From positions 1-64,000 of the forward strand of contig JAEYZG010000032.1 in NCBI GenBank assembly GCA_023428135.1: a stretch of DNA of 64,000 bases. Reading direction: 5' to 3'. How positions within the stretch are numbered: position 1 is the stretch's first letter; the number at the start of each line of letters is the position of its first letter. Origin of the DNA: Bacteroidota bacterium. GTDB lineage: Bacteria > Bacteroidota > Bacteroidia > Cytophagales > Cytophagaceae. The position numbers were made by a program, and so were the translations under genes. Below are positions 46,680 to 55,498 of the stretch, piece by piece. Under the pieces are notes generated by a model. It worked only from the letters and a program-made list of their open reading frames with translations, made no database searches and was not told the origin of the DNA.

Positions 46680-47453
46680 ATGTTCTTTATCCTGTCCAAT
46701 ATATTATTCTACATAGTAATGCCAATGATATGGATCATTGGCATTCTTATTTATTCCATCTTTACCAGAGATATTAGAAGAAAAAAAGTAGCTGTTATTT
46801 CTGCAACAATATTGCTTCTATTTTTCTCAAACGAATATATTGTCAATAAAGCCCTTTTACTTTGGGAAGTAGCTCCAGTACCGATAGCTGATCTGCAAAC
46901 AAACTATACCGCTATTGTTCTAACAGGGGTAACAGAGTCAAACAAGTCTCCTAAAGATCGTATTTACTATAATAAAGGAGCTGACAGAGTTCTTCATACC
47001 CTTCAGTTATATAGAGATCAAAAAATTAAATCTATCATTATCACTGGAGGTGAAGCTGTTGTGGTAGGCGAACAATTTCCGGAAGCCGAAAGTCTGAAAA
47101 AAACATTTCTCACTGCAGCAGTTCCATCAAATGCAATAATCTTAGAGACTAAATCCCGAAATACAAGAGAGAATGCTTTGTTTACAAAAAAGTTGATTGA
47201 TTCATTAAATTTAAAAGGCCCTTTTCTGCTTGTCACCTCAGCTTTTCACATGAAGAGAGCTAAAGGGTGTTTCAAAAAAGCAGGTATTGATGTTACAGCT
47301 TATCCTACAGACTATTATTCTATTGATGGTAAATTTACACCTGATTATTTGATTATTCCATCAGAGAGAGCGCTCTCAAAATGGAGTCTGTTAATACATG
47401 AAATTTTGGGATATTGGGTTTATAGAATTATGAAGTATACTATTCCTACTTAA
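46680..47453 (+). CDS. YdcF/ElyC-family (DUF218) membrane protein
   Basis: 257 aa with two N-terminal helices (about 3-25 and 35-53), then a DUF218 domain: AIVLTGVTE, SIIITGGEA, SRNTRENALFTKKL and LLVTSAFHMKRAKGCF. The SRNT-EN and AFHM-RA motifs are the family hallmark. Members such as SanA and ElyC act in envelope integrity and polyprenyl-phosphate metabolism. It lies 29 bp after the protease gene and its last 8 bp overlap the convergent aldehyde dehydrogenase. Confidence 0.88.
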   Translation: MFFILSNILFYIVMPMIWIIGILIYSIFTRDIRRKKVAVISATILLLFFSNEYIVNKALLLWEVAPVPIADLQTNYTAIVLTGVTESNKSPKDRIYYNKGADRVLHTLQLYRDQKIKSIIITGGEAVVVGEQFPEAESLKKTFLTAAVPSNAIILETKSRNTRENALFTKKLIDSLNLKGPFLLVTSAFHMKRAKGCFKKAGIDVTAYPTDYYSIDGKFTPDYLIIPSERALSKWSLLIHEILGYWVYRIMKYTIPT

Positions 47454-48807
47454 CCCAAACTGATTTTATATTTACAAATTCCCTGATTCCAAAAGCCGCA
47501 AGCTCTCTTCCATATCCGGAAAGTTTAACTCCGCCAAATGGGAGCCTGGGGTCTGATTTTACCATACCATTGATAAATACTGAACCCGATTCTATTTGTC
47601 TGGCTAAAACTTTTCCTCTTTCAATGTCTTCAGTCCAAATAGAAGCCCCAAGTCCATATTTGCTCTGATTAGCCATATTAATTGCCTCCTGCTCATTCTT
47701 AACACTTATAATGGCAGCCACCGGACCAAAAAGTTCTTCATCAAACGCGGGCATACCGGGTTTCACATTGTCAAGTATTGTTGGAGTAAACATTGCTCCT
47801 GAAGGAGGTATCCCACCAACTACCACTGACGCTCCCAATGAAATACTTTTTTGCACCTGACCGAAAAGACTTTCAGCAAGATCCTTTCTAGCGAGAGGTC
47901 CAACCTGAATTTCCGGAGATAATGGATCCCCTAGTTTTAAGGCACTTACTGCCTTGGCCATGGCTTGAACAAATTGATTTTTAATTGAATCAATAATTAT
48001 AAATCGTTTAGCGGCGATACAACTTTGACCATTATTGATCATTCTGGCCTTCACTGCCCATAAGGCAGCCTCATCAATATTGGCATCTTTCAGCACTATA
48101 AAAGGATCACTTCCTCCCAGCTCCAGAACAGTCTTTTTAAGATTAGCACCCGCAGAAGCTGCAACTTTCACTCCCGCCTGTTCGCTACCAGTCAAGGTCA
48201 CAGCTTTAATAGTTTTATGAGCAATAAGCCGGTCCGTTTCCACTCCAGAAATTAATACGGATTGGAATACACCTTTTGGAAAACCTGCGTCGTCAAATAA
48301 ATCCTGTATCGCCAATGCACATTGAGGCACATTAGAAGCGTGCTTCAGAATACCGGTATTTCCAGCCATTAACGTTGGAGCAGCGAATCTGAATACCTGC
48401 CAAAATGGAAAATTCCATGGCATAATTGCTAGAATGCATCCTAAAGGATCATACTCAACATAGCTTTCAGAGGCGTCAGAAATTATCAAATCATCTTTTA
48501 GGAAAAACTCTGCATTTTCAGCATAATATTCACAGACCCATGCACATTTTTCTACTTCAGCTTCTGCTTCCTTTATAGGTTTCCCCATTTCAGAAGTCAT
48601 AAGGATGGAGAGTAAACCCTTTTGTTCCCTGAGTTTTCCGGCTATTTTATTGAACAAAGAACTTCTTTTTTCAAAAGAGTAGCCTTTCCAGATTTTAAAA
48701 GCCTTTTCGGAATTGACTAAAACTTCATTTAGCTTATCTTCAGAATAAGATTCATACTCTTTTAATACTTGTCCTGAAAATGGATTTACAGACTTTATTT
48801 TTCCCAT
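47446..48807 (-). CDS. NAD(P)-dependent succinate-semialdehyde-type aldehyde dehydrogenase
   Basis: About 453 aa from the ATG at 48807 (MGKIKSVNPFSGQ), which fits the family N-terminus better than a TTG 39 bp upstream. The catalytic Glu lies in LELGGSDPF and the nucleophile Cys in NNGQSCIAAKRF; IMPWNFPFWQVFRF is the cofactor segment. The overall pattern is the short GabD/Sad-type succinate-semialdehyde dehydrogenase, giving succinate in GABA or nitrogen catabolism. It is monocistronic; its 3' end overlaps the ydcF-like gene by 8 bp. Confidence 0.9.
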   Translation of the reverse strand: MGKIKSVNPFSGQVLKEYESYSEDKLNEVLVNSEKAFKIWKGYSFEKRSSLFNKIAGKLREQKGLLSILMTSEMGKPIKEAEAEVEKCAWVCEYYAENAEFFLKDDLIISDASESYVEYDPLGCILAIMPWNFPFWQVFRFAAPTLMAGNTGILKHASNVPQCALAIQDLFDDAGFPKGVFQSVLISGVETDRLIAHKTIKAVTLTGSEQAGVKVAASAGANLKKTVLELGGSDPFIVLKDANIDEAALWAVKARMINNGQSCIAAKRFIIIDSIKNQFVQAMAKAVSALKLGDPLSPEIQVGPLARKDLAESLFGQVQKSISLGASVVVGGIPPSGAMFTPTILDNVKPGMPAFDEELFGPVAAIISVKNEQEAINMANQSKYGLGASIWTEDIERGKVLARQIESGSVFINGMVKSDPRLPFGGVKLSGYGRELAAFGIREFVNIKSVWVK

Positions 48808-49161
48808 GAATGAAAAATTAATAATTGAATAACTAAAAAGAACCAAAAGCCTCTTAAGAAAGGTCCAAAAACTTAATTGTGATTATACCTTGAGAATAAG
48901 CTTCATTCTCCCTCAATAATTCACAAATGAAAAGTTAACAATTGATAATTAAAATAAACCAATCAGGAAAGTGTAAAGTTATCAACAAGCACAAAAGCAG
49001 TTAAACAATTAATTTCAAACAAATTGCAATCCTTACTCTTCAAGGGAAAGATTAAGAATGAGGTCCATTTATGGACTTCAAAAAAAACTCCCTTAGCATT
49101 TTAGGGAGCTTTCTTGTTTAGCGTATGATTTGTAAGTCGATCTACTTATTATTAAACTTTA
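48808..49161. other. Non-coding spacer with terminator
   Basis: 354 bp with the aldehyde dehydrogenase leader and, at the left, the terminator of the acyltransferase gene. Nothing else was recognised. Confidence 0.6.
49080..49112 (-). terminator. Terminator of the acyltransferase-3 gene
   Basis: On the minus strand GCTCCCT and AGGGAGT-type arms (49089-49108) enclose an AT loop and are followed by TTTTTTT. Confidence 0.85.
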
Positions 49162-50271
49162 TCAAGCACTGACCACATCTTTTTCTTCAATAGCCGTTAC
49201 TGTTGGAGTATTAAAGAATCTATATTTAAGACTTAATATAGGTTTTTCGAAAAAATGATATGACAACATTGAAACCAAGATAGTTATAATAGTTACTGGC
49301 AAAAGCAAAAATAAGTTTCGTTCCATTTTAAATACTGCAATAAGGAGTAATATTGCAAATGGATGATATATATATAATCCATAAGAAATTTTTCCAAGAT
49401 AATGAAAAAATCCAGGCGTCTTTAATTTCAAAATTGAATTTGGATTGAAAAGTATATTTCCGATAGCAAAAGCAGGGACAAAAATGAAAATATATTTGAG
49501 AAAGACAGAAGCAAATACAGAGTTCCAATCTTTGTAAGGAACAAGAATAAATGCTGCTATAAAAATCAAGTATAAAGGCAATCTTTGAAGAAAAGTTGTC
49601 TTTATTGCAAATGATTTATAATAATACGCATAAGCTAGAAGCCCACCGATTGCTAGTGTGTCCCACCTACTGATAGTATGCAAATAAAGAATTAAATGCC
49701 CTCCCCATTCTGCAGTAAGAAAAGTATATCCTCTGAAAATTGCTGAAATCAATATAAAAACACCAAAAGCTATTGGTAACTTTTTCAGTGGCACCCTGTA
49801 AATTAATATTGGCCAAACAATATAAAAATGTTCCTCAATACAGATCGACCATAAGTGATTAACAGCTGTAGAGATCCATCCATTTATGAGCTCGAAATTT
49901 CCAAAGAAAAATATCTGGTGAGTATAATTTGGCTCAACTTCATTAAAAAAATAATGAAAAACCGGTGCCATTAATATCGCCAAATAATATAATGGAAATA
50001 TTCGGAGTACCCTTTTGAAATAAAACAACTTAAAATTTATTGCCTGAGATTTATCCTTTTCAATTATTAATAAATATGTGATTAGAAATCCACTAATTAA
50101 AAAAAATACTTCTACTCCAAAACCTAAATTGTTCACCAAAGTATGATATGGGGTACCGTCAGTAATTCCTCCATATGTGTGGCCAATAACTATCATAAAG
50201 GCGCAAATAAAACGCACAACATCAAGAGACTGAAAATAATTTTCTGCTGGAACTGTATCGAATTTACTCAT
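49162..50271 (-). CDS. Acyltransferase family 3 (OafA/YrhL-type) membrane protein
   Basis: About 369 aa from the ATG at 50271 (MSKFDTVPAENYF). The frame is open further to an ATG at 50412, but those 47 residues are polar and atypical for the family. About ten membrane helices are present. The family motif SLDVVRFICAFMIVIGH holds the conserved Arg and His, and LWSICIEEHFYIVWP the Glu/His pair. It acetylates or acylates surface polysaccharides at the inner membrane; the target is not evident. It is monocistronic with its own terminator. Confidence 0.88.
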   Translation of the reverse strand: MSKFDTVPAENYFQSLDVVRFICAFMIVIGHTYGGITDGTPYHTLVNNLGFGVEVFFLISGFLITYLLIIEKDKSQAINFKLFYFKRVLRIFPLYYLAILMAPVFHYFFNEVEPNYTHQIFFFGNFELINGWISTAVNHLWSICIEEHFYIVWPILIYRVPLKKLPIAFGVFILISAIFRGYTFLTAEWGGHLILYLHTISRWDTLAIGGLLAYAYYYKSFAIKTTFLQRLPLYLIFIAAFILVPYKDWNSVFASVFLKYIFIFVPAFAIGNILFNPNSILKLKTPGFFHYLGKISYGLYIYHPFAILLLIAVFKMERNLFLLLPVTIITILVSMLSYHFFEKPILSLKYRFFNTPTVTAIEEKDVVSA

Positions 50272-50577
50272 TAGACTTAACTTATAATTTCTATTACTAA
50301 CAAAGGTAAGAGAAATTATCGATTTTATTTTTATCATTCTTAACGTATTAAGAGGTCTCCTTTTATTTCTTTCAATGGGAACAACAGTACACTTTACCTC
50401 TCCGAATTTCATTTTACAACACTATCTTTATTGGCAAAACCTACAATTATTAATCAATACATTTAAAAATTAATTAATGATTCATAGACTACAAACCCTC
50501 TTTGGTAAGACAATTTTGTTTTCTTAAGAAATAAATCTAAAAACCTGATATCTAACGAATAAAAAATATTTTTTAAT

Positions 50578-50945
50578 ATGAGTGCTTTTCAATACACAAC
50601 ATCTGGCCTCCTGCGGTTGGATTTCTCCACGCAATAATGAAAGCAATGGAACGAGAAAAGTAGCCTGGCCATAAAAGATAGTCGAATTCTAAAAAACAAT
50701 ATTGTAGAATCTGCCAGAGCTATATCCCGCATGAAACAAAGATAGATGAGCGATAAGTATCATAAATTGGCTATGTAAAGGGGAAAGAAAAAGAAGCTTA
50801 ATGGTTCTCAAAAAAATAAATGCTGTATATATATATTCTTCAATACCATGTCGTGCCAAATATCTGGAATAAATCGAAGAAAACAAGATCGAATTTTATT
50901 GGTTTCTTTGAAGCAGCAAACAAACAAATTTGATTTAATACATCT
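50578..50945 (+). pseudogene. Decayed IS110-type transposase C-terminal remnant
   Basis: Across frames the plus strand reads MSAF (50578), then one frame over NTQHLASCGWISPRNNESNGT, then NNIVESARAISRMKQ, MSDKYHKLA, RGKKKK, INAVYIY and a final ISGINRRKQDRILLVSL. The order and content match the C-terminal domain of IS110/IS116 transposases: D.SAF...HLASW.GI.PGNNESAGKRKS, L.EAA.AASR.KG.YL...Y.RL..RRGKK.A..A.AH.IL...Y. At least four frameshifts or stops break it. No terminal repeats are visible, as usual for this family. It is a non-functional fossil between two unrelated genes. Confidence 0.72.
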
Positions 50946-51040
50946 AAAACCATAGTTGCCGTGGAGAAGATAAAAAACTCTTTTTTTACCGATGGATTAT
51001 GTATTTGCTGAGAAAAGAATATTTAATGGGCGGACTTTAA

Positions 51041-51083
51041 AAATAAAAAAGGGCTGTTCCTTTCGGAAAGCCCTTTTTTATTT
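51041..51083 (-). terminator. GH3 gene terminator
   Basis: AAAAAAGGGCT at 51045-51055 pairs with AGCCCTTTTTT at 51069-51079, with an inner TTCC/GGAA stem around TTTC. A/T tracts on both sides allow termination in either direction; it lies 13 bp past the GH3 stop. Confidence 0.9.
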
Positions 51084-51095
51084 TTTCATTTTGAA

Positions 51096-53426
51096 CTAGT
51101 CTTCGTAATTGAATGAAGCTTTTTGCTCTCCAACGATTACATCAAATGCACCTGGCTCAGTTATAAATGTTTTCTCATCCATACCGACAAATGCAAGGTC
51201 GCTTTTATTAAGTTCAAACTCCACAGTTTGTGTTTGTCCCGGAGCTAAAGAAATCTTCTTGAATTTTCTTAATCTCATCCATGAAGGAGTAATTGTAGCA
51301 AAGTGATCTCTTGTATAAAGTTCAACAGCTTCTTTACCAGCTTTCGAACCTGCATTTTTCACATCTACAGTTACTTTAATTGATCCGTTTCCTTTAAGAG
51401 TAGGAGAACTCACTTTAAGGTTTGAATATTCAAATTTGGTATAGCTTAAGCCATACCCGAAAGGCCATTGTGGCTTATAACCATTTTCTCCCATTTGACC
51501 TGGAGCAAGCTCAGTTACTTTATCGCTATACTTATGGTCATATGGAATAATATCTCCACTGAATCTTGGATAAGAGAATGGAAGTTTACCACTTGGATTT
51601 ACATCACCGAAAAGAACTTCAGCAATAGCATTGTGTCCTTGACTTCCAGGGATATAAGCATTGATGATACCTTTTGCACCTCCTTCAATTTTTCTGATAA
51701 TTCTTGGTCTTCCCTCTACTAATACGATCACAACCGGCTTGCCAGCTTCATAAAGAGAAGCAACTAATTTTTGCTGAGCTTCTGGCAGATCAAGATCATC
51801 GATAACTCCAGGAGATTCTGCATAGGCGTCCTCACCAATACACACAACTACATAGTCAACCGATTTTGCAAGCTCTACTGCTTTTTTAGCATCTGCCTCT
51901 TTATCAAACTCAGAACCTTTGGCATAAAGCGTAGTTCCGCCTGTATTCTTAGCTTTTATAGCATTGAAGATATAAGCAGTAGTATCAGGATAGTATTTAG
52001 ATTCATTTCCTTGCCAAGTATATGACCATGAACCATTAAGTGCTGTGATTGATTTAGCAGCAGGACCGGTAACCAATACTTTCTTGCCTTTAGCTAGAGG
52101 AAGAATGTTATCATTATTTTTCAATAATGTTATTGATTCTCTTGCAGCTTCTAAGGCAGCAGTTTTATATTCAGCAAGACCGAAGTTTTTCGTAGCATCT
52201 TTTTCAGGATAAGCATTAATGAAAAGTCCCGTTCTGAATTTTAAAGTTAAAATTCTTCCTACCGCCTCGTCAATTCTTGCCTGAGAAACAGCACCCTCTT
52301 TTACAAGTTCTACAAGATATTCATAGAAAGAATAATCATGAGGAACCATACTCATATCAATACCTGCATTTACAGCTAGTTTAACAGCTTCTTTAGGAGT
52401 CTGAGCTATTTTATGTTTAGTATGAAGTCTTATAACATCTTCCCAGTCAGAAACGGCAAGTCCTTTAAACCCTAATTCATTTCTTAATACATCAGTTAAA
52501 AGATATTTGCTTGCGTGAACAGGAACACCATTGATTTCACTTGAGTTGATCATGATAGTGCTTGAACCTGCATTTACAGCAGCAATGAATGGAGGAAGGA
52601 AATACTCTCTTAGAACTCTGTCCGGTATATAAGAAGGAGTTCTGTCTTTGCCCGAAAGAGGTAAAGAGTAACCAATATAATGCTTCATACAAGAAGCCAC
52701 TCTGTCAACTCTATTAAGGTTTTTGTCAGTTCCTTCCATTCCAATAATGGAAGCAACTCCCAGTTGGGTTACTAAGTAAACATCTTCACCATAAGTTTCT
52801 GGAAATCTTGGCCATAGAGGCTGTCTACCTACGTCTAAAACCGGAGCAAAATTCCATCTGATACCAGATGCTCTTGTTTCTTTAGCAGTGATTTCTCCTG
52901 CAAGTCTTGATAATTCCACATTACGAGTAGCTCCTATTCCTATATTCTGAGGGAATAAAGTTGAATTCGATGTGAATGTAACACCATGAATAGCATCTAT
53001 TCCATAAAGTACTGGAATTTTATTAGCTGTTTGCTTAGTAGCAACATCCTGAATAGCTGTGATAATCTGATGCCATTTTTCAACAGAATAAGCATGATTA
53101 ATTGCATTAAGTAGAGAACCAACTTTGTAATCCACTATAGCTTTTCTAAGAGCTTCTGGATCAATAGTTCCATCCATGTTACCATAACCGCCCTTAAGAA
53201 CAACGTTAAGGTTAATCTGAGTCATTTGGCCAACCTTTTCCTCTATACTCATTTTACCCAAGAGTTCCCGAACTTTGGCATCTACTTCAGCATCCGTCAT
53301 TACGACAGGTGCAGAGGCCACAGGAGTTTTAGATCCTTTTTTCTGCCCGTACGCTGGGCCTAGCAAGGTGGCTAAAAAAATCATTGAACCGATCAGGGTT
53401 TTCAATGAAAATAAACGTTTCTCCAT
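51096..53426 (-). CDS. Secreted GH3 beta-glucosidase (BglX-like)
   Basis: 776 aa with a signal peptide at 1-27 (LATLLGPAYGQ). The GH3 N-terminal domain covers about 50-390: KHYIGYSLPLSGKDRT is the substrate-site Lys-His region, and Asp327 in GLAVSDWEDV is the catalytic nucleophile. The GH3 C-terminal domain covers about 420-650, with GEDAYAESPGVIDDLDLP near the acid/base region. A fibronectin-III-like domain ends the protein (about 690-770). It hydrolyses beta-glucosides such as cello-oligosaccharides in the periplasm. It is separated from the upstream binding-protein genes by a 140-bp gap with a terminator, so it may be transcribed separately. Confidence 0.95.
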   Translation of the reverse strand: MEKRLFSLKTLIGSMIFLATLLGPAYGQKKGSKTPVASAPVVMTDAEVDAKVRELLGKMSIEEKVGQMTQINLNVVLKGGYGNMDGTIDPEALRKAIVDYKVGSLLNAINHAYSVEKWHQIITAIQDVATKQTANKIPVLYGIDAIHGVTFTSNSTLFPQNIGIGATRNVELSRLAGEITAKETRASGIRWNFAPVLDVGRQPLWPRFPETYGEDVYLVTQLGVASIIGMEGTDKNLNRVDRVASCMKHYIGYSLPLSGKDRTPSYIPDRVLREYFLPPFIAAVNAGSSTIMINSSEINGVPVHASKYLLTDVLRNELGFKGLAVSDWEDVIRLHTKHKIAQTPKEAVKLAVNAGIDMSMVPHDYSFYEYLVELVKEGAVSQARIDEAVGRILTLKFRTGLFINAYPEKDATKNFGLAEYKTAALEAARESITLLKNNDNILPLAKGKKVLVTGPAAKSITALNGSWSYTWQGNESKYYPDTTAYIFNAIKAKNTGGTTLYAKGSEFDKEADAKKAVELAKSVDYVVVCIGEDAYAESPGVIDDLDLPEAQQKLVASLYEAGKPVVIVLVEGRPRIIRKIEGGAKGIINAYIPGSQGHNAIAEVLFGDVNPSGKLPFSYPRFSGDIIPYDHKYSDKVTELAPGQMGENGYKPQWPFGYGLSYTKFEYSNLKVSSPTLKGNGSIKVTVDVKNAGSKAGKEAVELYTRDHFATITPSWMRLRKFKKISLAPGQTQTVEFELNKSDLAFVGMDEKTFITEPGAFDVIVGEQKASFNYED

Positions 53427-53464
53427 AAAATGTTTTAAATGGTTCTTTTTTAAGATAAGTTTAA

Positions 53465-53500
53465 TAAAAAGAAAAGCTGTTCCCTTACAGAAACAGCTTC
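53465..53500 (-). terminator. Terminator or attenuator between the triple-module lipoprotein and GH3
   Basis: AAGCTGTT (53474-53481) pairs with AACAGCTT (53492-53499) around a 10-nt loop. On the minus strand it is followed by CTTTTCTTTTTATT. It ends the upstream operon or lowers read-through into GH3. Confidence 0.75.
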
Positions 53501-53566
53501 AAAGCTAATTATATTTTTATTTAAATCCGAACAATAATTGGGCAGAGTTAAAATAGCCAAGCTAAA

Positions 53567-55483
53567 TTATTTCTTTGCCTTAGCATCATCTGCAGTCACT
53601 AATTTAATTTCGTCAATCACAAGACTTCCGGTAAAAGCCTTTTCGCCTGGATTCACATAAAATAAAAGTTGAACAATCTTAGCAGGATTAACCTTTTGTT
53701 TTGTAGGAAATGACTGCTCAAATTTCCCTGTAAAGTCGAAATACAAATCAACAAAGTCAGGTCCTGCAGTTAATGTCTGAACTACAGGCTTAAGATTAGT
53801 GGAGTAACCATCAATATCCTTTACATCAAGTCTTAATTGACCAGCTTTATCTGCTTTAACTCTTACTTGAACAACTGGTGTTGCTGTAAAGTCTGTTGAC
53901 AAAAAGCCTCTTCCAAATGTTTCGTATAATGGCCCAACTCCATTCAATTCTACTTTCAAATCTTCTCCGGCTTTTGAAAGTCTTACTTTATCACTTACAC
54001 CATACCACTTAGTTATTCCATCCTTGAAATTATCCAGGTTAACAATTTTAGAATTCACTGGAATAGTAGCTACTACATCTTCAGCTTTTACAGTAGCTTC
54101 AATAACTGCAGGCTCTTCAGCTCTTTTCTCAGCAACAGGTTTTGTTTCTACTACTTCCTTCTTCTCTGCAGTTACTGTTTTTGTTGCAGTAGTTGCAGTC
54201 TTAGGAGCTTCTTTAGGCTTTGCAGTTTCTTTTACTGCAGGAGCTTCAGATACAGGTGAAGCAGGAGCTTCTTTTGCAATTGCTGTTTCAACAGGAGTAG
54301 TTGTGTTAGAAGAAGATGATGAAGAAGACTCCTCTTTATTCTCCTCAACTTTTCCCTGACCAGTTAATTCATTGTATTTTTGCCTGGTAATCACCTCGAT
54401 TTCATCAACATATATCTTCCCTTCAAAAGCCGGTCCCCCCGGATTGATAAAGAATAAGATATCCTTGATTTCAGCAGGATTTACAGTTTGATTGTCTGGA
54501 TAAACCTGAGAGAATTTACCTTTATAATCATAGAAGTAATCTCTGTATTCATTCAAGGCGATTTTGTGAGATATTACACTTGAATTTGTAACTCTACCTT
54601 CAGAATCTTTTACATCCCCTCTAAGAATAGGCTCACTGTCTCCGATAGCTTTAGCTTTAACTCTTACAATATCCGCTTTATTGAAGTCTTTAATTGCAAA
54701 TGCTCTACCAAAACATTCATATCCAGGACCAGCTCCGGTTACAGTAATAGCAAGTTCTTCACCTTCTGTCATCAGGTTAATTTTATCAGCAGCCCACCAG
54801 GAATCAATTGGCTCAGAAAAGTCATCAATGATTCCACCAACAGCCGCAGGACCTGCCGCAGGTAATTCTGAAAGAGGAATTGCTTTTATTTCATCAATAA
54901 AAAGTGTTCCTGTATAAGGAGAACCACCACCATTAATAAAGAACAATACTTCATTGATAATTCTAGGATCTACATCTTTAGATTCAGGCCATGCCTGTTT
55001 CCACTTGCCTGTAAAATTGTAGTAAAACTCCTGATAAGGACCGTTTTTCGGCACTTTGTTATTTGGAATCATGTCAGCCATATACCCATTAGCATCACGG
55101 AATCTGATACTAACATTAGGGGCAGTTGCACCTTCAGAACGCATTCTGAGCTTAAGAACAGAAGCTTCTGTAAAATCAAGCATTGTTATAGCGCTACCGA
55201 AACATTCCCATTTCGGTCCAACATTTTTCATCTGAATTTTCAAGGTATCACCTTTTTTAGCCAGAGCAAGTTGCTCGTTGGCAACCCACCAGCTGTAAAT
55301 CTCATTTGAAAACCCTTCTACAACTCCCTTATTGAACTTCAGAACCGGAACTCCATATTCCGGATCTTCAGCAACCGCAAGTTGATGACTGTCATCCAAA
55401 GTGGCTTTCTCAAGACTTACACAGCCACTAAATATGACAGGTAGGAAAAGTACCTTTATTGAATATTTAAAGAATTTCTTCAT
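53567..55483 (-). CDS. Lipoprotein with three tandem carbohydrate-binding-like modules
   Basis: 638 aa. The lipoprotein signal peptide ends VIFSGC (Cys at about 21). Three homologous modules of about 150 residues lie at about 45-200, 215-375 and 485-635. Each has W(W/Y) near the start, a VGP-x-(W/Y)E(C/T)FG or GAGPGYECFG motif, a DFTGK or DYKGKF turn, VNPA/VDPR and a closing F-x-G...DEI strand. They look like jelly-roll ligand-binding modules of the CBM4/11/22 kind. A 100-residue Ser, Ala, Glu, Lys and Thr-rich linker (about 380-480) separates modules 2 and 3. Probably surface-exposed glycan binding; the ligand is inferred from the GH3 neighbour. Confidence 0.72.
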   Translation of the reverse strand: MKKFFKYSIKVLFLPVIFSGCVSLEKATLDDSHQLAVAEDPEYGVPVLKFNKGVVEGFSNEIYSWWVANEQLALAKKGDTLKIQMKNVGPKWECFGSAITMLDFTEASVLKLRMRSEGATAPNVSIRFRDANGYMADMIPNNKVPKNGPYQEFYYNFTGKWKQAWPESKDVDPRIINEVLFFINGGGSPYTGTLFIDEIKAIPLSELPAAGPAAVGGIIDDFSEPIDSWWAADKINLMTEGEELAITVTGAGPGYECFGRAFAIKDFNKADIVRVKAKAIGDSEPILRGDVKDSEGRVTNSSVISHKIALNEYRDYFYDYKGKFSQVYPDNQTVNPAEIKDILFFINPGGPAFEGKIYVDEIEVITRQKYNELTGQGKVEENKEESSSSSSSNTTTPVETAIAKEAPASPVSEAPAVKETAKPKEAPKTATTATKTVTAEKKEVVETKPVAEKRAEEPAVIEATVKAEDVVATIPVNSKIVNLDNFKDGITKWYGVSDKVRLSKAGEDLKVELNGVGPLYETFGRGFLSTDFTATPVVQVRVKADKAGQLRLDVKDIDGYSTNLKPVVQTLTAGPDFVDLYFDFTGKFEQSFPTKQKVNPAKIVQLLFYVNPGEKAFTGSLVIDEIKLVTADDAKAKK

Positions 55484-55498
55484 TTGTTAATGTCCTTA

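Noticed and set aside
50272..50412. Extending the acyltransferase to ATG 50412
   Set aside because: The 47 extra residues are polar and do not match the family N-terminus; ATG 50271 puts the first helix at the expected distance.
50689..50886. 65-codon minus-strand frame
   Set aside because: It is antisense to the IS110 remnant, and its residues are explained as the shadow of that decayed transposase.
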